Below are positions 1-10,399 of a DNA stretch of 64,000 nucleotides, in pieces; position 1 is the stretch's first letter, and each line of letters opens with the position of its first letter. Both the position numbers and the translations under genes were made by a program. The DNA is from Anoplolepis gracilipes (Eukaryota > Arthropoda > Insecta > Hymenoptera > Formicidae), in contig NC_132986.1 in NCBI RefSeq assembly GCF_047496725.1, positions 7,100,501-7,164,500 of the forward strand, in the 5' to 3' direction. The notes beneath the pieces were generated by a model. The model did not search any database, was not told the DNA's origin, and saw only the letters and a program-made list of their open reading frames with translations.

Positions 1-247
1 ATGGGTTTCATTACGCTGGTAATTACAATTTAACGACATATAATCGCTGATAATTTTCTGAAAAATTTTCTCGCGAATGTTGTCGAGAAAAAGCTGACAA
101 CGATAAATTTTCTCCGTCACCACTCGACTTGATCGTTTTCGTTCCTTGTAGTTCTTGTGTCGTTGGTTTAGTAGCTAGAACGACGGTATGCGCACTACCT
201 AGTTAAGACACGAGAATCCGTCACGAGAAGCAGAGTGTCTCAACTAA

Positions 248-278
<31 letters not shown>

Positions 279-324
279 AAAAGAGAAAGACAACGAAGCT
301 AAAAGAGTCGCCTTTAAAGAGGTA
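1..324 (+). other. bsk: bsk 5' UTR / upstream region with GA repeat and a 4-codon uORF
   Basis: No coding exon was recognised. An upstream ATG at 188 gives a 4-codon uORF that stops at 202, and a GA-rich run occupies about 250-290. The transcription start is not identifiable; the 5' UTR may begin before the window. The uORF and purine run could affect translation, but that is inference. Confidence 0.45.
250..290 (+). repeat. GA-rich microsatellite in bsk leader
   Basis: About 15 GA units, degenerating into GAAA/GAGA. It lies 35 bases before the bsk start codon and is open in the bsk frame, where it would read as repeated Arg-Glu, but without an ATG. Confidence 0.85.
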
Positions 325-464
325 ATGATGACGACGAACGCAATGGAATCGAGCAACATTCGAAGCGGCTATCGAAGTCACGTTTTTGGCGATACGGAAC
401 TTTGCATACCCGAGAGGTACGTTAATGTTCAACCGCGTGGCGTTGGTGCTCAGGGTATCGTCTG
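325..464 (+). CDS. bsk: bsk coding exon 1: N-terminus and glycine-rich loop
   Basis: This exon encodes residues 1-46 and two bases of Cys47, ending at the donor gtgagt. It carries the first strands of the N-lobe and the ATP loop GVGAQG. The consensus glycines are kept, but where most JNKs read KPIGSGAQG this exon reads QPRGVGAQG. The stretch before it (RYVNV, preceded by GDTELCIPE) aligns only loosely with the usual GDTKFTVLKRYQNL. The frame joins exon 2 exactly (TG|C gives Cys), so the exon is functional as read. Confidence 0.9.
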
Positions 465-3400
465 GTGAGTAAAATCCATGGTCCACATGATGCATCATAT
501 ACTGCCGGTGTGCCCATTTTTCTGTCTCGTTGACACTTTAACAGTCAGTTTTATTGCATATCAAACAGCACGTTTATTCAATGTTTATGTATTAAATGTT
601 GTAATTAATGTTGAGAATTTGGTAGTTTCTTTCAAATCTTTGCAATAAGATCGCCATATATTTTATTAACTATTTTTTCTGCATTAAAAATTTATCATAT
701 ATCTTGTATATATTTGAAAAAAAATACTAACATAATACACTAATCTTGTATTCATAAATTTGAAATTAATTTTCTATATTAAACATAAAATATTTTTTGA
801 CAAAATACATGTGCTCTATTAATATTACACCTTTGACTAAATAAAAAACAAATCTTGTGACAAACAGGACAAAGTTAGATGTAGACACGCGGTATAATTT
901 ATTAAAATCAAAAACAAAATAAAGTTAAATGCTATTTAGTTTTTTATCGCGCTTAAATACTTTTTAGTTTTAAATTATTCATTTTAATTTAATATTTTCT
1001 CTGGAGGGAGATTTATATTGATCAAGTGCATAATTGATCTTTTGCATTTCTGTTACAGCGCGGCGTACGACACCGTCACTGCGCAAAATGTGGCGATTAA
1101 GAAACTGTCCAGACCTTTTCAAAACGTGACACACGCGAAGAGGGCCTACAGAGAGTTCAAACTCATGAAGCTGGTCAATCACAAAAATGTAAGTTTCATA
1201 ATCTCAATCTCGTTTCGTTGCGACCTCGATGCGTGACATATATGTATTTGCTTCGGACACGCATATGTCACATTTGTCGTGTATGTGTAATAAAAAGTTG
1301 CAATAAAATCTACGTTTAGTATTATTCAGTGTTAAAGCCTTGCTGCTAAATTTAACACGTTTTGGGCAAGATTGTGCGTGTGTGTGTGTGTGTGTAAATA
1401 TATATATATATATAATCATATGTATTTAATATCTTTGTAATTATATTATTACATAAAAGCAAGTCAAAAAAACTTTTTATATATGCGTATAATTGCTACT
1501 TCCATTTACAAATTATATAAAACTACACACTCACATATAAAAGGATGTTACGATGAGTTAGGACGCATTACAAATAGCGCTTTAGTTATTACTTTTTCCA
1601 TCGTATTCACGATTATAATTTTAATCCACTTGATTCTGGCATGTATGGTAATTAAATTACAACTCGAGATTTTGCGGAAATTGGAAATTTAAAGTAAATT
1701 CAGACATTAATCAAATTTTTTAATTGAATCAACTGCTATCCAGTTTCGATCATTCCTTTCATTAATTCGATATTAGAAACTAATATTGAGGAGAGTTAAA
1801 TGCAATAATAATTAAAATCCGAATTTAATTAAGTACGTAAATTGAAAGAGAAAAGCGACAGGATAAATTTTACTTGCGATCATTCATAATATTCAGATTT
1901 GTTGTACGTCCGACGATTTCGAAAGTGAAATTGACTCGCACGCTATTATTACATCCGACTTCTCAATTTACAACTTGTCACCTCGCAGATAATCGGTCTC
2001 CTGAACGCGTTCACGCCACAACGATCGCTGGACGAGTTTCAAGACGTGTACCTGGTGATGGAGCTCATGGACGCGAATCTGTGCCAGGTGATCCAGATGG
2101 ATCTGGATCACGAGCGTATGTCGTATCTTCTCTACCAGATGCTGTGCGGCATCAAGCACTTGCACTCTGCTGGCATCATTCATAGGGTATACCCACGTTG
2201 TCCTCTGAAATAAAAATTGCATAACGACCGGAGCTATTTAATTTGCCGTAACGAGATTCATTAGCGGACGGCCATTTCTGCATATTTTATCTCTTGTTGT
2301 TGTTGTTTGTTGTTTGCGAGAGAAATAACTGCTGTTATTCTGATTAATTTTCCGCTCCTCTCACACTTAATATAATAGAATAACTAAACCGACATCGCGT
2401 GCTTCATTAAAAATGCAGTGATTACAGAACTAGCGGGTAATTGCGTACTAAAAATTAAATTTCAGTCGTAACGTAATGCGATTAACTCGCTATCTAATAT
2501 TTTGTGATATGATGATTATTCTTCTGATTTATATTCATTCATAAAGCATTGTGAAGGTTTCAAATTATTTCCTCTGTAGTAATTTTTTTAAACGGTCAGG
2601 CAAATCTTTAAAATTCAATTTTACTTGCCGCGTAGGATCTAAAACCAAGCAACATCGTCGTGAAGTCTGACTGCACGCTAAAGATTCTCGACTTCGGCTT
2701 GGCGAGGACCGCCGGCACCACATTCATGATGACACCTTATGTCGTAACGCGGTACTATCGAGCGCCAGAGGTGAGTCAAATTTCTCTCACGAGATGTAAT
2801 TTTTCGCGCCGTCAGTTTCCGGTTCGCTCACTCGGAATGTCTATCTTCTTCCCCAGGTGATTCTAGGCATGGGTTACAAGGAAAACGTGGATATTTGGTC
2901 GGTAGGATGTATTATGGGCGAGATGATTCGCGGTGGTGTTCTCTTCCCGGGCACAGATCACATCGATCAATGGAACAAAATAATCGGTAAGACTAATATT
3001 TTTTTATTGATGGTAATTATATTGTTAATATATAATTTTATATATGTAGCATAATTGTATTACTAAACTGCAATATTATTTATATGTATTATCAGTTGAT
3101 AAATTGAGAGAAATCGATTTTGGCTGCAAAACAAAATTTTGTGAAATATAAAATCAATTTTAGATTTTAAAGACATTATGAAACAAAATGAAATTTAAAA
3201 TAAGAAACAAAGTTCTATGTTTTAAATGTTATTTTATTGCATAAATGTGTGCGTTTTCGGAACTAAATAAAATATGAAAAATAGCAAATAATTTTACAAG
3301 AATCTAAAAAAAAATTAAAATCTACATCAACGTTCGTTAATTATAAAAATAATTATACAATTATTTTATTTTATAACATTTATGTTTTAAGTTAAAGTAA

Positions 3401-4617
3401 CGATCATACTTTATACTATTTCTTCTAATATTTTTTGCTATAAGCATAATCATTATATCATTGCTTTACGGATTATTCTTTATTATAAAATAAGGATTAT
3501 CACACTTGTATTGTCTATTATATTTTGTTGTAAGATTCGGGACAGATTATATCTTATATATGAATAACATTAGAATTGAGTGTGTGATATTCCGTTGCCT
3601 TATATGACATTGTCAATAGACTGCTTTCTCTTTCTCAAATTTTTCCGAAATATTTTGTTTACAGAGCAACTTGGCACTCCGGCACAGGAGTTCATGCAAC
3701 GGCTACAGCCCACTGTCAGGAATTATGTAGAGAACAGGCCGCGATATCCAGGCTATCCTTTCGAGAGGCTATTCCCGGACGTCCTTTTTCCCTCGGATTC
3801 CTCGGAGCACAATAGATTAAAAGGTGAGTGGGTCAGCAAGTCGACGTCCCCGTTGCAGAATCGATCGCGGAACGCGTGCGTTCCGATGCTCGGACAAGAG
3901 GATCTCGCATTCTCGTCACCGCTACATTGTCTTCCCTCGTTCTTCTCTTTACAATGTTTACTTCCTCTTCCAGCGAGCCAGGCCAGGGATCTATTGTCGC
4001 GCATGCTCGTGATCGATCCGGAGCGACGCATTTCCGTGGATGAGGCGTTGCTGCACAATTACATAAACGTCTGGTACGACGAGGGGGAAGTCAATGCCGT
4101 AAGTAGGCTTTATCGATTGACTGTGTGAATAAACTGGCTAATCGGATCATCTTCTACGGGAAATCGTTTGATTGGTTCATCATGCGCACTAATTTAATTC
4201 GAGAAAGCACATTAAATCTTTTCCTTTCCTATATTTCGAATACATCTCCAAAAGAAATATATTTTCTAAAATAGCGAGCAATCATATTTTTCATGTAACG
4301 ACAAAAAGATCTCAATAAAGATTATAAAACAAAAATTCTTCACATTAAAAATTTCTTTTTAAGAAGATACTTGTCTTTTTATCTTTTTCGAGGAAACTCT
4401 TATGAAAAAATCGATCGTTAACATTTTGATTATTTACAAAAAATGATTTTGATTCGTCTTACAGCCTGCACCAGGTCCGTACGACCATAGCGTGGACGAG
4501 AGGGAACACACGGTGGACCAGTGGAAGGAGCTGATCTACCAGGAAGTGATGGAATACGAGACAAGTCATAATCCCGCGGCGGTTGCCCAATCGTCAGAGA
4601 GCGCCGGGAGTCGGTAG
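325..4617 (+). CDS. bsk: JNK MAP kinase (basket), 8 coding exons, 389 aa
   Basis: This is the c-Jun N-terminal kinase, a cytoplasmic/nuclear Ser/Thr kinase that acts below MKK4/MKK7 and phosphorylates Jun-type factors in stress, epithelial closure and apoptosis signalling. Joined exons are 325-464, 1059-1188, 1989-2186, 2636-2770, 2857-2986, 3665-3823, 3974-4098 and 4465-4617; all junctions are GT..AG and keep phase. Visible motifs are the glycine loop G39-V-G-A-Q-G44, catalytic lysine K61 (VAIKK), HRD at 155-157, DFG at 175-177, the JNK-type activation motif T189-P-Y191, and APE ending at E201. From residue 47 onward the sequence is almost that of known insect JNKs, and 389 residues is normal for the family. 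The start is the ATG at 325, with a purine at -3; a second ATG follows directly. The odd part is residues 1-40, which differ strongly from fly and vertebrate JNK. TPY excludes p38 (TGY) and ERK (TEY). Confidence 0.97.
1059..1188 (+). CDS. bsk: bsk coding exon 2: catalytic lysine, alpha-C helix
   Basis: Residues 47-90. The exon runs from AAYDTVTAQNVAIKKLSRPF to LVNHKN and contains the ATP-anchoring lysine K61 and the alpha-C helix glutamate region (AKRAYREFKLMK). Acceptor tgttacag, donor gtaagt; it ends in phase 0. It is virtually identical to other insect JNK proteins. Confidence 0.95.
1374..1415 (+). repeat. TG/TA compound microsatellite, bsk intron 2
   Basis: An alternating TG run is followed by an alternating TA run, inside the 800-bp intron 2 of bsk. 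Confidence 0.85.
1989..2186 (+). CDS. bsk: bsk coding exon 3: hinge and catalytic loop start
   Basis: Residues 91-156, 66 codons, phase 0 at both ends. It begins IIGLLNAFTPQRSLDEFQDV, carries the hinge segment VMELMDANLCQVI, and ends in IIHR, the first two residues of the HRD catalytic loop. The intron cuts between Arg and Asp of HRD. Acceptor is cctcgcag, donor gtatac. Confidence 0.95.
2636..2770 (+). CDS. bsk: bsk coding exon 4: catalytic loop, DFG, TPY
   Basis: Residues 157-201, 45 codons, phase 0. It opens DLKPSN (catalytic Asp157), has LDFGLART (Asp175 binds magnesium), the dual-phosphorylation motif T189-P-Y191 and ends RAPE. This exon carries the family-defining JNK signature. It is separated from exon 5 by the shortest intron of the gene, 86 bp. 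Confidence 0.96.
2857..2986 (+). CDS. bsk: bsk coding exon 5: alpha-F / MAPK insert start
   Basis: Residues 202-244 plus one base. It encodes VILGMGYKENVDIWSVGCIM, then GEMIRGGVLFPGTDHIDQWNKII. The DxWSxG motif of the alpha-F helix is intact. The segment GEMIRGGVLFPGTDHID is the insect form of this region; mammalian JNK1 reads GEMVCHKILFPGRDYID. Donor is gtaaga, phase 1. Confidence 0.95.
3665..3823 (+). CDS. bsk: bsk coding exon 6: C-lobe
   Basis: This exon covers EQLGTPAQEFMQRLQPTVRN and then YVENRPRYPGYPFERLFPDV to the end of the FPSDSSEHNRLK segment. The YVENRP block is a strong JNK signature. Acceptor is ttgtttacag and donor gtgagt. The open frame continues into intron 6, so a longer reading exists, but it interrupts the conserved kinase fold and is not the mRNA. 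Confidence 0.94.
3974..4098 (+). CDS. bsk: bsk coding exon 7: end of kinase fold
   Basis: This exon encodes ASQARDLLSRMLVIDPERRI followed by SVDEALLHNYINVWYD, covering the conserved arginine (PERRIS) that closes the kinase fold and the common-docking region after it. Acceptor is cttccag, donor gtaagt, ending in phase 0 after GEVNA. Confidence 0.94.
4465..4617 (+). CDS. bsk: bsk coding exon 8: C-terminal extension and stop
   Basis: 50 codons plus TAG at 4615-4617. It encodes PAPGPYDHSVDEREHTVDQW and then KELIYQEVMEYE, the conserved helix that packs back on the N-lobe of JNK. A short non-conserved tail ending ESAGSR follows. No alternative long C-terminus is visible in the adjoining sequence. 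Confidence 0.93.
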   Translation, partial: PAPGPYDHSVDEREHTVDQWKELIYQEVMEYETSHNPAAVAQSSESAGSR

Positions 4618-4667
4618 ATACCGCAGGGCAGCAGCTCATGCGCGGATCCCTTTTCACGGAATCCTTC

Positions 4668-4673
4668 AATAAA
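4668..4673 (+). terminator. Possible proximal poly(A) signal of bsk
   Basis: AATAAA lies 51 bases after the bsk stop codon, and another AATAAA is at 4730-4735. Further copies occur (for example 5474-5479), so the real end of the mRNA cannot be fixed from sequence. Confidence 0.4.
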
Positions 4674-5977
4674 GCATCCGAATAGTCTGACTTACCGCGT
4701 GGATGACGTAGCCAGAACAACGTAGCAAGAATAAAAGAGGAAACCGGAGAAAGAAAGAAGAAAAAAAGAGAAAGAAAATGAACCGATGTCTACGAACCGA
4801 TCTCCCTCTGAACTTTCGTTTAGGAAGACAAAAAATACAAACGGGTAAAAGATAGAAAAGGGAGAAACTTACTTTATCGTCACAGAAAGGCAAATCAGAG
4901 TCTTCGGGTAGTACGTTTTGAAGATAATTCATTAACGATTCCCCCGCTCGATCTTTTCTTCTCTGGAATTCTGAATATATACCCCTTATCTAGAAAGGAA
5001 GGTTCGCGAGCGCTATCTTCGAGAGACACGCGCCGAATACCCGAAACACGCTCGTCATTTTTGTTGCACTTTACAAGAGTCATGGAAGTCGGCAAGGATC
5101 GTGGGATACGCGTCAAGATTAGAAGACGAGGTTCACGGAGAAGAAGGAGCGATCAAACTGCCTGGGCGAAGAAGTTACCGCGTCGCGCATTGTCGTCTCC
5201 TCAACTACTGCCAGCCTGGGTTGTTGGACGAGCCTCTTCTCTTTTCTCCTCGGTTCATTTAATTGTCTCTTCGACCGCAAACTCTCCGAACACTTTCTCA
5301 AGAAATCCTTAAATCTTTGTTCCACGGTACGATATTTCTATCTCCGTTCGACGCCGCGTCCACTTGACTTTCCTTTTAGTACGAGAGTTTCCTCCGCTCT
5401 GCGAGCGTACGACGATGTTTTGAACTTCGATAGTCGTCCCGCAATCTCGGACATTTGTCGTGTATTTCATAGCAATAAAGTCGACGCGGAAAAAGATGAT
5501 ATATAAATATCGTTCCTGTGTGATACAGTTTGTAAAGTTTTACAATTGTAAAGAAGGCTGAATCATTCTTGTAACTTTTGAAAGAAGAACCGAGCGGATC
5601 AAGTGAGCGATTGATTGTCCGCTGCGACTCCCGAAAGAATTGATCGAGCGCGTTTATCGTTTGCGCGAACAATTATATACTATATATTTTTCCATAACCT
5701 AATCATTGTTAAGCACATATGGGAACACATGATTCTGAACTGTGTATCATTGTAACTTTAACTATCATATGCTCTTTCGCTGTATGAGATGCAAAGCTAT
5801 CATATATAAGGAGATAAGGGAAAATTTATACAGAGCTTATATAGTCGCTCGATCATTATTTCGTCGTGGGAGTTGCGGGAGGATCATCGGGACAAGACTA
5901 ATCCCTGAGATTTTGTTTCATTAAGTTGTAGGAAGTCGCGATAAAAATATAATTTTAGGTATATTTGTTAATTTAAT

Positions 5978-6000
5978 TTGTACGGAATTATTCCGTACAA
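5978..6000. repeat. 23-bp palindrome (11-bp arms, 1-base centre)
   Basis: The arms TTGTACGGAAT and ATTCCGTACAA are exact reverse complements around a single T. It stands alone in AT-rich sequence and could be a dimer-binding site or a chance palindrome. Confidence 0.8.
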
Positions 6001-6137
6001 TATGCATGCCGCGCAATGCAATGAGGCGTATGAAACGCATAAGGAATAGGAGAAATGATGCATTAGAAACGAGTCTCGAACCGATCGTTAAACAGGAAGA
6101 CGCGATCGACGAGAGAAAAAGGAGTAGGATTTTGTAC

Positions 6138-6157
6138 ATAATAATAATAATAATAAT
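6138..6157 (+). repeat. AAT microsatellite
   Basis: About six ATA/AAT trinucleotide units in a row. Confidence 0.85.
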
Positions 6158-6379
6158 TATTGTGAATTTTAGAGTGCTGAACGAGAATGTCCGCACGATC
6201 TCGCGCGATACCGATTTTTCGTGTACTTTTCGTTTGGATACTTCGCATCTCCGCTCTGTGTGCTTTCGTCTCGGTCGTTACCAGTGCCAGTAGATACGCG
6301 ATTTATGATATTTCATATTTGTAATTTTGTAGTTGTAAGGGATTGATGATTAATTTTATCGAGTCGACGGAGAAAGATG

Positions 6380-6383
<4 letters not shown>

Positions 6384-6418
<35 letters not shown>
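6384..6418 (+). repeat. GA microsatellite
   Basis: About 17 uninterrupted GA units between bsk and the next gene. Confidence 0.9.
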
Positions 6419-6420
<2 letters not shown>

Positions 6421-8218
6421 GCAAGAGATAGTGCAATGTCTCACAACGATCGATTTTCGTGTAATAGCATGAGGGACTGCGATCCCGCAATTACCGATTA
6501 TACTTTTTAGACGAGTAGTAGCGATATTAAATGATACTACTCTCTTCTCGTGCAATCTCGCGGACAACGTGTCGCGCGATGAACTCACGGTGCTTAATAC
6601 TTTGCAATCGACAAAAGAATCGAGGGAAATTGATTGTTAAATCGACGCAATAATTAATAAAATAAAATAAAAATAGAATTGAACATGCATTGGAAACGGC
6701 GAAATGAGATGATTTTCGCTTAGTTTGTTTTGCAAGGACGTAAAGCTTTGCAAAAAAAGCGTTTATTGAATTTTTATTCCTTTTATTAGATCGTGTGTGT
6801 GATTCGTACTATACATATAGTGAAATATAGTACATATATATGAAGGGAGGAAATATTTGGCAAGAGAATCGCGAAATGACCGTCGTATAATAACGGACGA
6901 GAGAGAAACCGGGTCGGGAGAGCCGATAATGCTGATGATTATGATGATTACTATATGAGATAACTGTATTTATTACGTGACTCGATGAGGAAAATCTATA
7001 AATAAATACCGAATCGACGAAATGGTGATGAAGAATAATTGTATAATGTACGTTAAATTTTTATTTTCCACGATGATAGTTATGTGAATATATTGCTACA
7101 GTCCGATCCAAATATAATCAAGCTTTTGTAACACTAATTATAATAAAAAGTCTAATAATGATACTGCTAATTACACGTAATTGTATCGCACACACACGGT
7201 AAAAATTATAAAGTATGAGCTACAAATAAGCAGTTTCATTTTTGCGCGTGTACGGAAACGAAGAGTAGTGCGCCCAAAAATCTTTACAAATTCAACTAGT
7301 TGCCGTCGCTCTGTAGATTCGCGACAAACGTCCCTTTCACCCGACGCATTTCTTTCACATATTTATACTGTGTATGCATGTCCTATACGCATATCACGAA
7401 CAAGCCTTTTTCATTATAAAATTAAAAACATAACACTAAAACATTTTTGGCACCCTTTTGCCACACTATTTTTTATCTTTTGCGCATAATTCGTCGTATA
7501 TTTACAGATTGTGTATTTTGCAATAACATTTTATCGAAAGTAATAAACACGATTAAGATTAAGCGAACGCAACATTCTCTCAGCGTTCTAACAAAATCTT
7601 CTAAGACTAAGAGCTAATTGAAAAAATTATTCTGAGATTATATCTCTAATTTTCAAAATTGAGTATTAAACGTAAAACTTTAAAATTAAATAAATTTAAA
7701 ATTTTGTAGTTTTTAGGAAAGAAGATTTAAACAGAGGATTATGTTTCTAATTCTTTTATAAGAAATATTTTTAAATAACAAAAGTTCCAAACTATTTCTC
7801 GAAATTTCGAACTTTAGAGACGTAATTTTTTAGACTAATGTTTTGATTTTTTCTCGATTTATCAATATTTTTTTAGAATGTCATTTCAGTGCATAATTGA
7901 TCGCTAAATTGTTTTCATGATACCATTTTTTAATTATATTTATGATCCTCGCAATCATCACCACTACACATTAAGTAAAGTCAATTATATTTAATCAGCG
8001 GACGATATTTAGCAGTTAAAAGCGTATCCAGATAATATCTCTCGAGCATTGCACCTGCACATGGGGTAATTACTGTGACCCTTCGTGCATGTACTCACAG
8101 GGTAACTCTCGTTGAATTTAAGTGAAAATCAAGAAAAAAAAAAAGAACCCAGAAAAAAGTTGTAGCTATTTCAAAAGTACGGATGAGCGCGGTTGAAGGT
8201 GAGAATGAGAGACGAGAG

Positions 8219-8239
8219 AAAAAGAAAGAAAGAAAGAAA
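8219..8239 (+). repeat. AAAG microsatellite
   Basis: About five AAAG units. Confidence 0.8.
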
Positions 8240-8558
8240 TACAACTATTTTTCCATTTGCGAGCTGCAAAAGCCTTTTTCTTCGCACAGTAAGCGCGCTG
8301 AGGGAAAACTCGGTAAACCGTGATTCCTGATGAAATTTCGTCCAGCTCCTTCTGTGGGCCAGCACAATCTTTTAAATCACTTTCGAGAATCGCTGAATCG
8401 CTTGCGGCATTTTTTCTCCGTCTCAAGATATGGGAAAACAAGAAAGAGAGAAAAGAACCGAGAATTTTGTAATATTCGCTGCGATAATCTCCCCACGATA
8501 TTTGTACCTATTCTTATCACAATTCAGAATTTCTAAAGATTTTTGGATATACGCCGTA

Positions 8559-8638
8559 AGAAAGAAAGAGAGAAAGAGAAAGAATGAAAGCGAGTGAGCG
8601 AGAGAAAGAGAGAGAGAGAGAGAGGGAGAGAAAGAGCG
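8559..8638 (+). repeat. GA/GAAA-rich microsatellite
   Basis: An 80-base purine tract of GA and GAAA units with a few interruptions. Confidence 0.85.
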
Positions 8639-8780
8639 AACGAATTGATAATTATATATTTGCCCGGTTTCGGAAATATTTTATCAAAGCGAACAGGGGG
8701 GAGGCGCGGCCCGGATCACACCGGAGGACATCATCCTCGATGAACACATTGTGCCCAGATAACTTACTGTCTGTGAGGTT

Positions 8781-8825
8781 GCTGTCATGTGCCAACAATT
8801 GTGTTATTGTTGGCAACATGACAGC
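8781..8825. repeat. Hairpin: 19/20-bp arms, 6-base loop
   Basis: The left arm (8781-8799, starting GCTGTCATG) pairs with the right arm (8806-8825, ending CATGACAGC) with one bulged base; the loop is TGTGTT. The arm motif CATGACAGC recurs at about 8853, followed by nested AATATGATTAA-type palindromes to about 8890. The size suits a transposon end or a small-RNA precursor; neither is shown. Confidence 0.75.
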
Positions 8826-10338
8826 GCAATAATATGATTAACCATATTAATCAACATGACAGCAATATGATTAATCAATATTATTAATCACGCTTGGTTA
8901 TCTTGGTATATGTGTGTGTACACACGTAAAACAATCAAATATACACACACGCACACACAAAGGACACACGTATGTACCGTAGTTGTGGCAGCTCGTACTA
9001 CGTTCTTCTCGTTTCCATAGTTAAAGCAGCAAACGTAGTAGCAAGGATAATAAACGGTAGTGAGTAACGATATAATGAGTAAAGTTAACGATAACGATAA
9101 CCATAATAAATAGTAAAGGATAATAATAAAAAAAAATAAAGAAATAAACGCGATATTATTCGCAGATTTCGTGTAGACAGGAGAGAGAAGGTAGGATTCG
9201 CGCCCGATGTAATATATCTCGTAAACGCGACGATTCTCCGGCGCATCTTTTTAGATAATCGATCGCAAAATCGGCGAAAATAACTTGTCTTAATCCACTC
9301 TTCAATACGTAGAACATGATTGTATACGACGATTGTACAATTCAGCGAACGTGCTCGGAACGCGCAATATCGGTGGTGAAGAGAAAAAAAAAAAAACACA
9401 GTGCGATCGTCGAGCAGAGGAAAATGACTATAGAAACCAGCAGGTACCTTTCAACCATGTGCCTTTGACACCTTTGAAAGAGAAACCACATTGATTCAAG
9501 ACCGAAGCCACATTCAGATAACTCGAGGCCGAAAGATGACGAGAGATAAGAAAATAACACGTAAAGATAGATGAAAATCGATGAGAACATTATTTTAATG
9601 GTGAAGAGATACTAATATTTCTTTCTTGGCAGCATTGAGTGGAGTTTTCCTTGTCTATTCTATTAACATGTCACATTAAACGTGAAATGATTGAAAAGTA
9701 AAACTTATCATCCTATTAAAATGACCTCTTCGAAAATTAAATATTAATAAATTCGATAAGCAATAAATGATTTATTGATGCGAGAGTGATGAACCAAATA
9801 TTAAGAGATTAAGAATTAATATCTTATCATTAAGTTGTTAAGAATTAATCCTCCGTTCTTAATAATTATATTAAATGTAATTAATGTATTAAATGTATAT
9901 ATAATCTATTACGGCAGTAAAGATGCTCATCTAGTTTTATGACTTGATTCTTCTGATTTTTTCAGATTTTTTTAACTTGTTATTCTTTTTTATAAAAGAT
10001 TCTATTTACTTTTTTTTTATTCTTTATACAGTTTTATTTCTAATTCTTATTGCTTCTCACATTTCGGCCTTGCTCGTTTGACACTCTTACTTATGTCATT
10101 CGGAAATATAATCCATGTTGCGCGTTCACGAGCAGGATCGAGTCCTCGGCTCACAGTGATCCCGGCGACGTCCTGGCTACCGCCAATCGCTTCCGAAACC
10201 AGGGAAAATCGACCCTACCTTATATGTAAGACTTTAGGATATAAATGAGAAAAAGGAAGAAATAATCCGATTGAGAGAAACACAATGACTAAAATACCGT
10301 AAGAATGACGATAAAAATTTATTAATAAATTGCTTAAA

Positions 10339-10341
<3 letters not shown>

Positions 10342-10398
<57 letters not shown>

Positions 10399-10399
10399 T
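10342..10399 (+). repeat. GA microsatellite, about 29 units
   Basis: Nearly pure GA over 58 bases with one AAA interruption; the longest GA tract in the window. Confidence 0.9.

Larger units (their letters stand above)
4618..8780 (+). other. Probable bsk 3' UTR and intergenic DNA
   Basis: No recognisable coding exon. The first about 900 bases (to about 5500) are relatively CpG-rich and non-repetitive, consistent with a transcribed 3' UTR. After that the sequence becomes AT-rich with GA and AAT microsatellites and many AATAAA hexamers. How much of this is transcribed is unknown. Confidence 0.4.

Noticed and set aside
235..324. In-frame extension of bsk through the GA repeat (Arg-Glu repeats)
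   Set aside because: It has no ATG, only a GTG, and is low-complexity repeat; the ATG at 325 in good context is the start.
3580..4128. 182-codon open frame spanning bsk exons 6 and 7
   Set aside because: It reads through intron 6; conserved splice sites and kinase homology show two exons, 3665-3823 and 3974-4098.
8890..8915. Sequence like a microRNA-9 arm (TTGGTTATCTTGGTATATG)
   Set aside because: The seed and several positions differ from miR-9, and no matching opposite arm is present.
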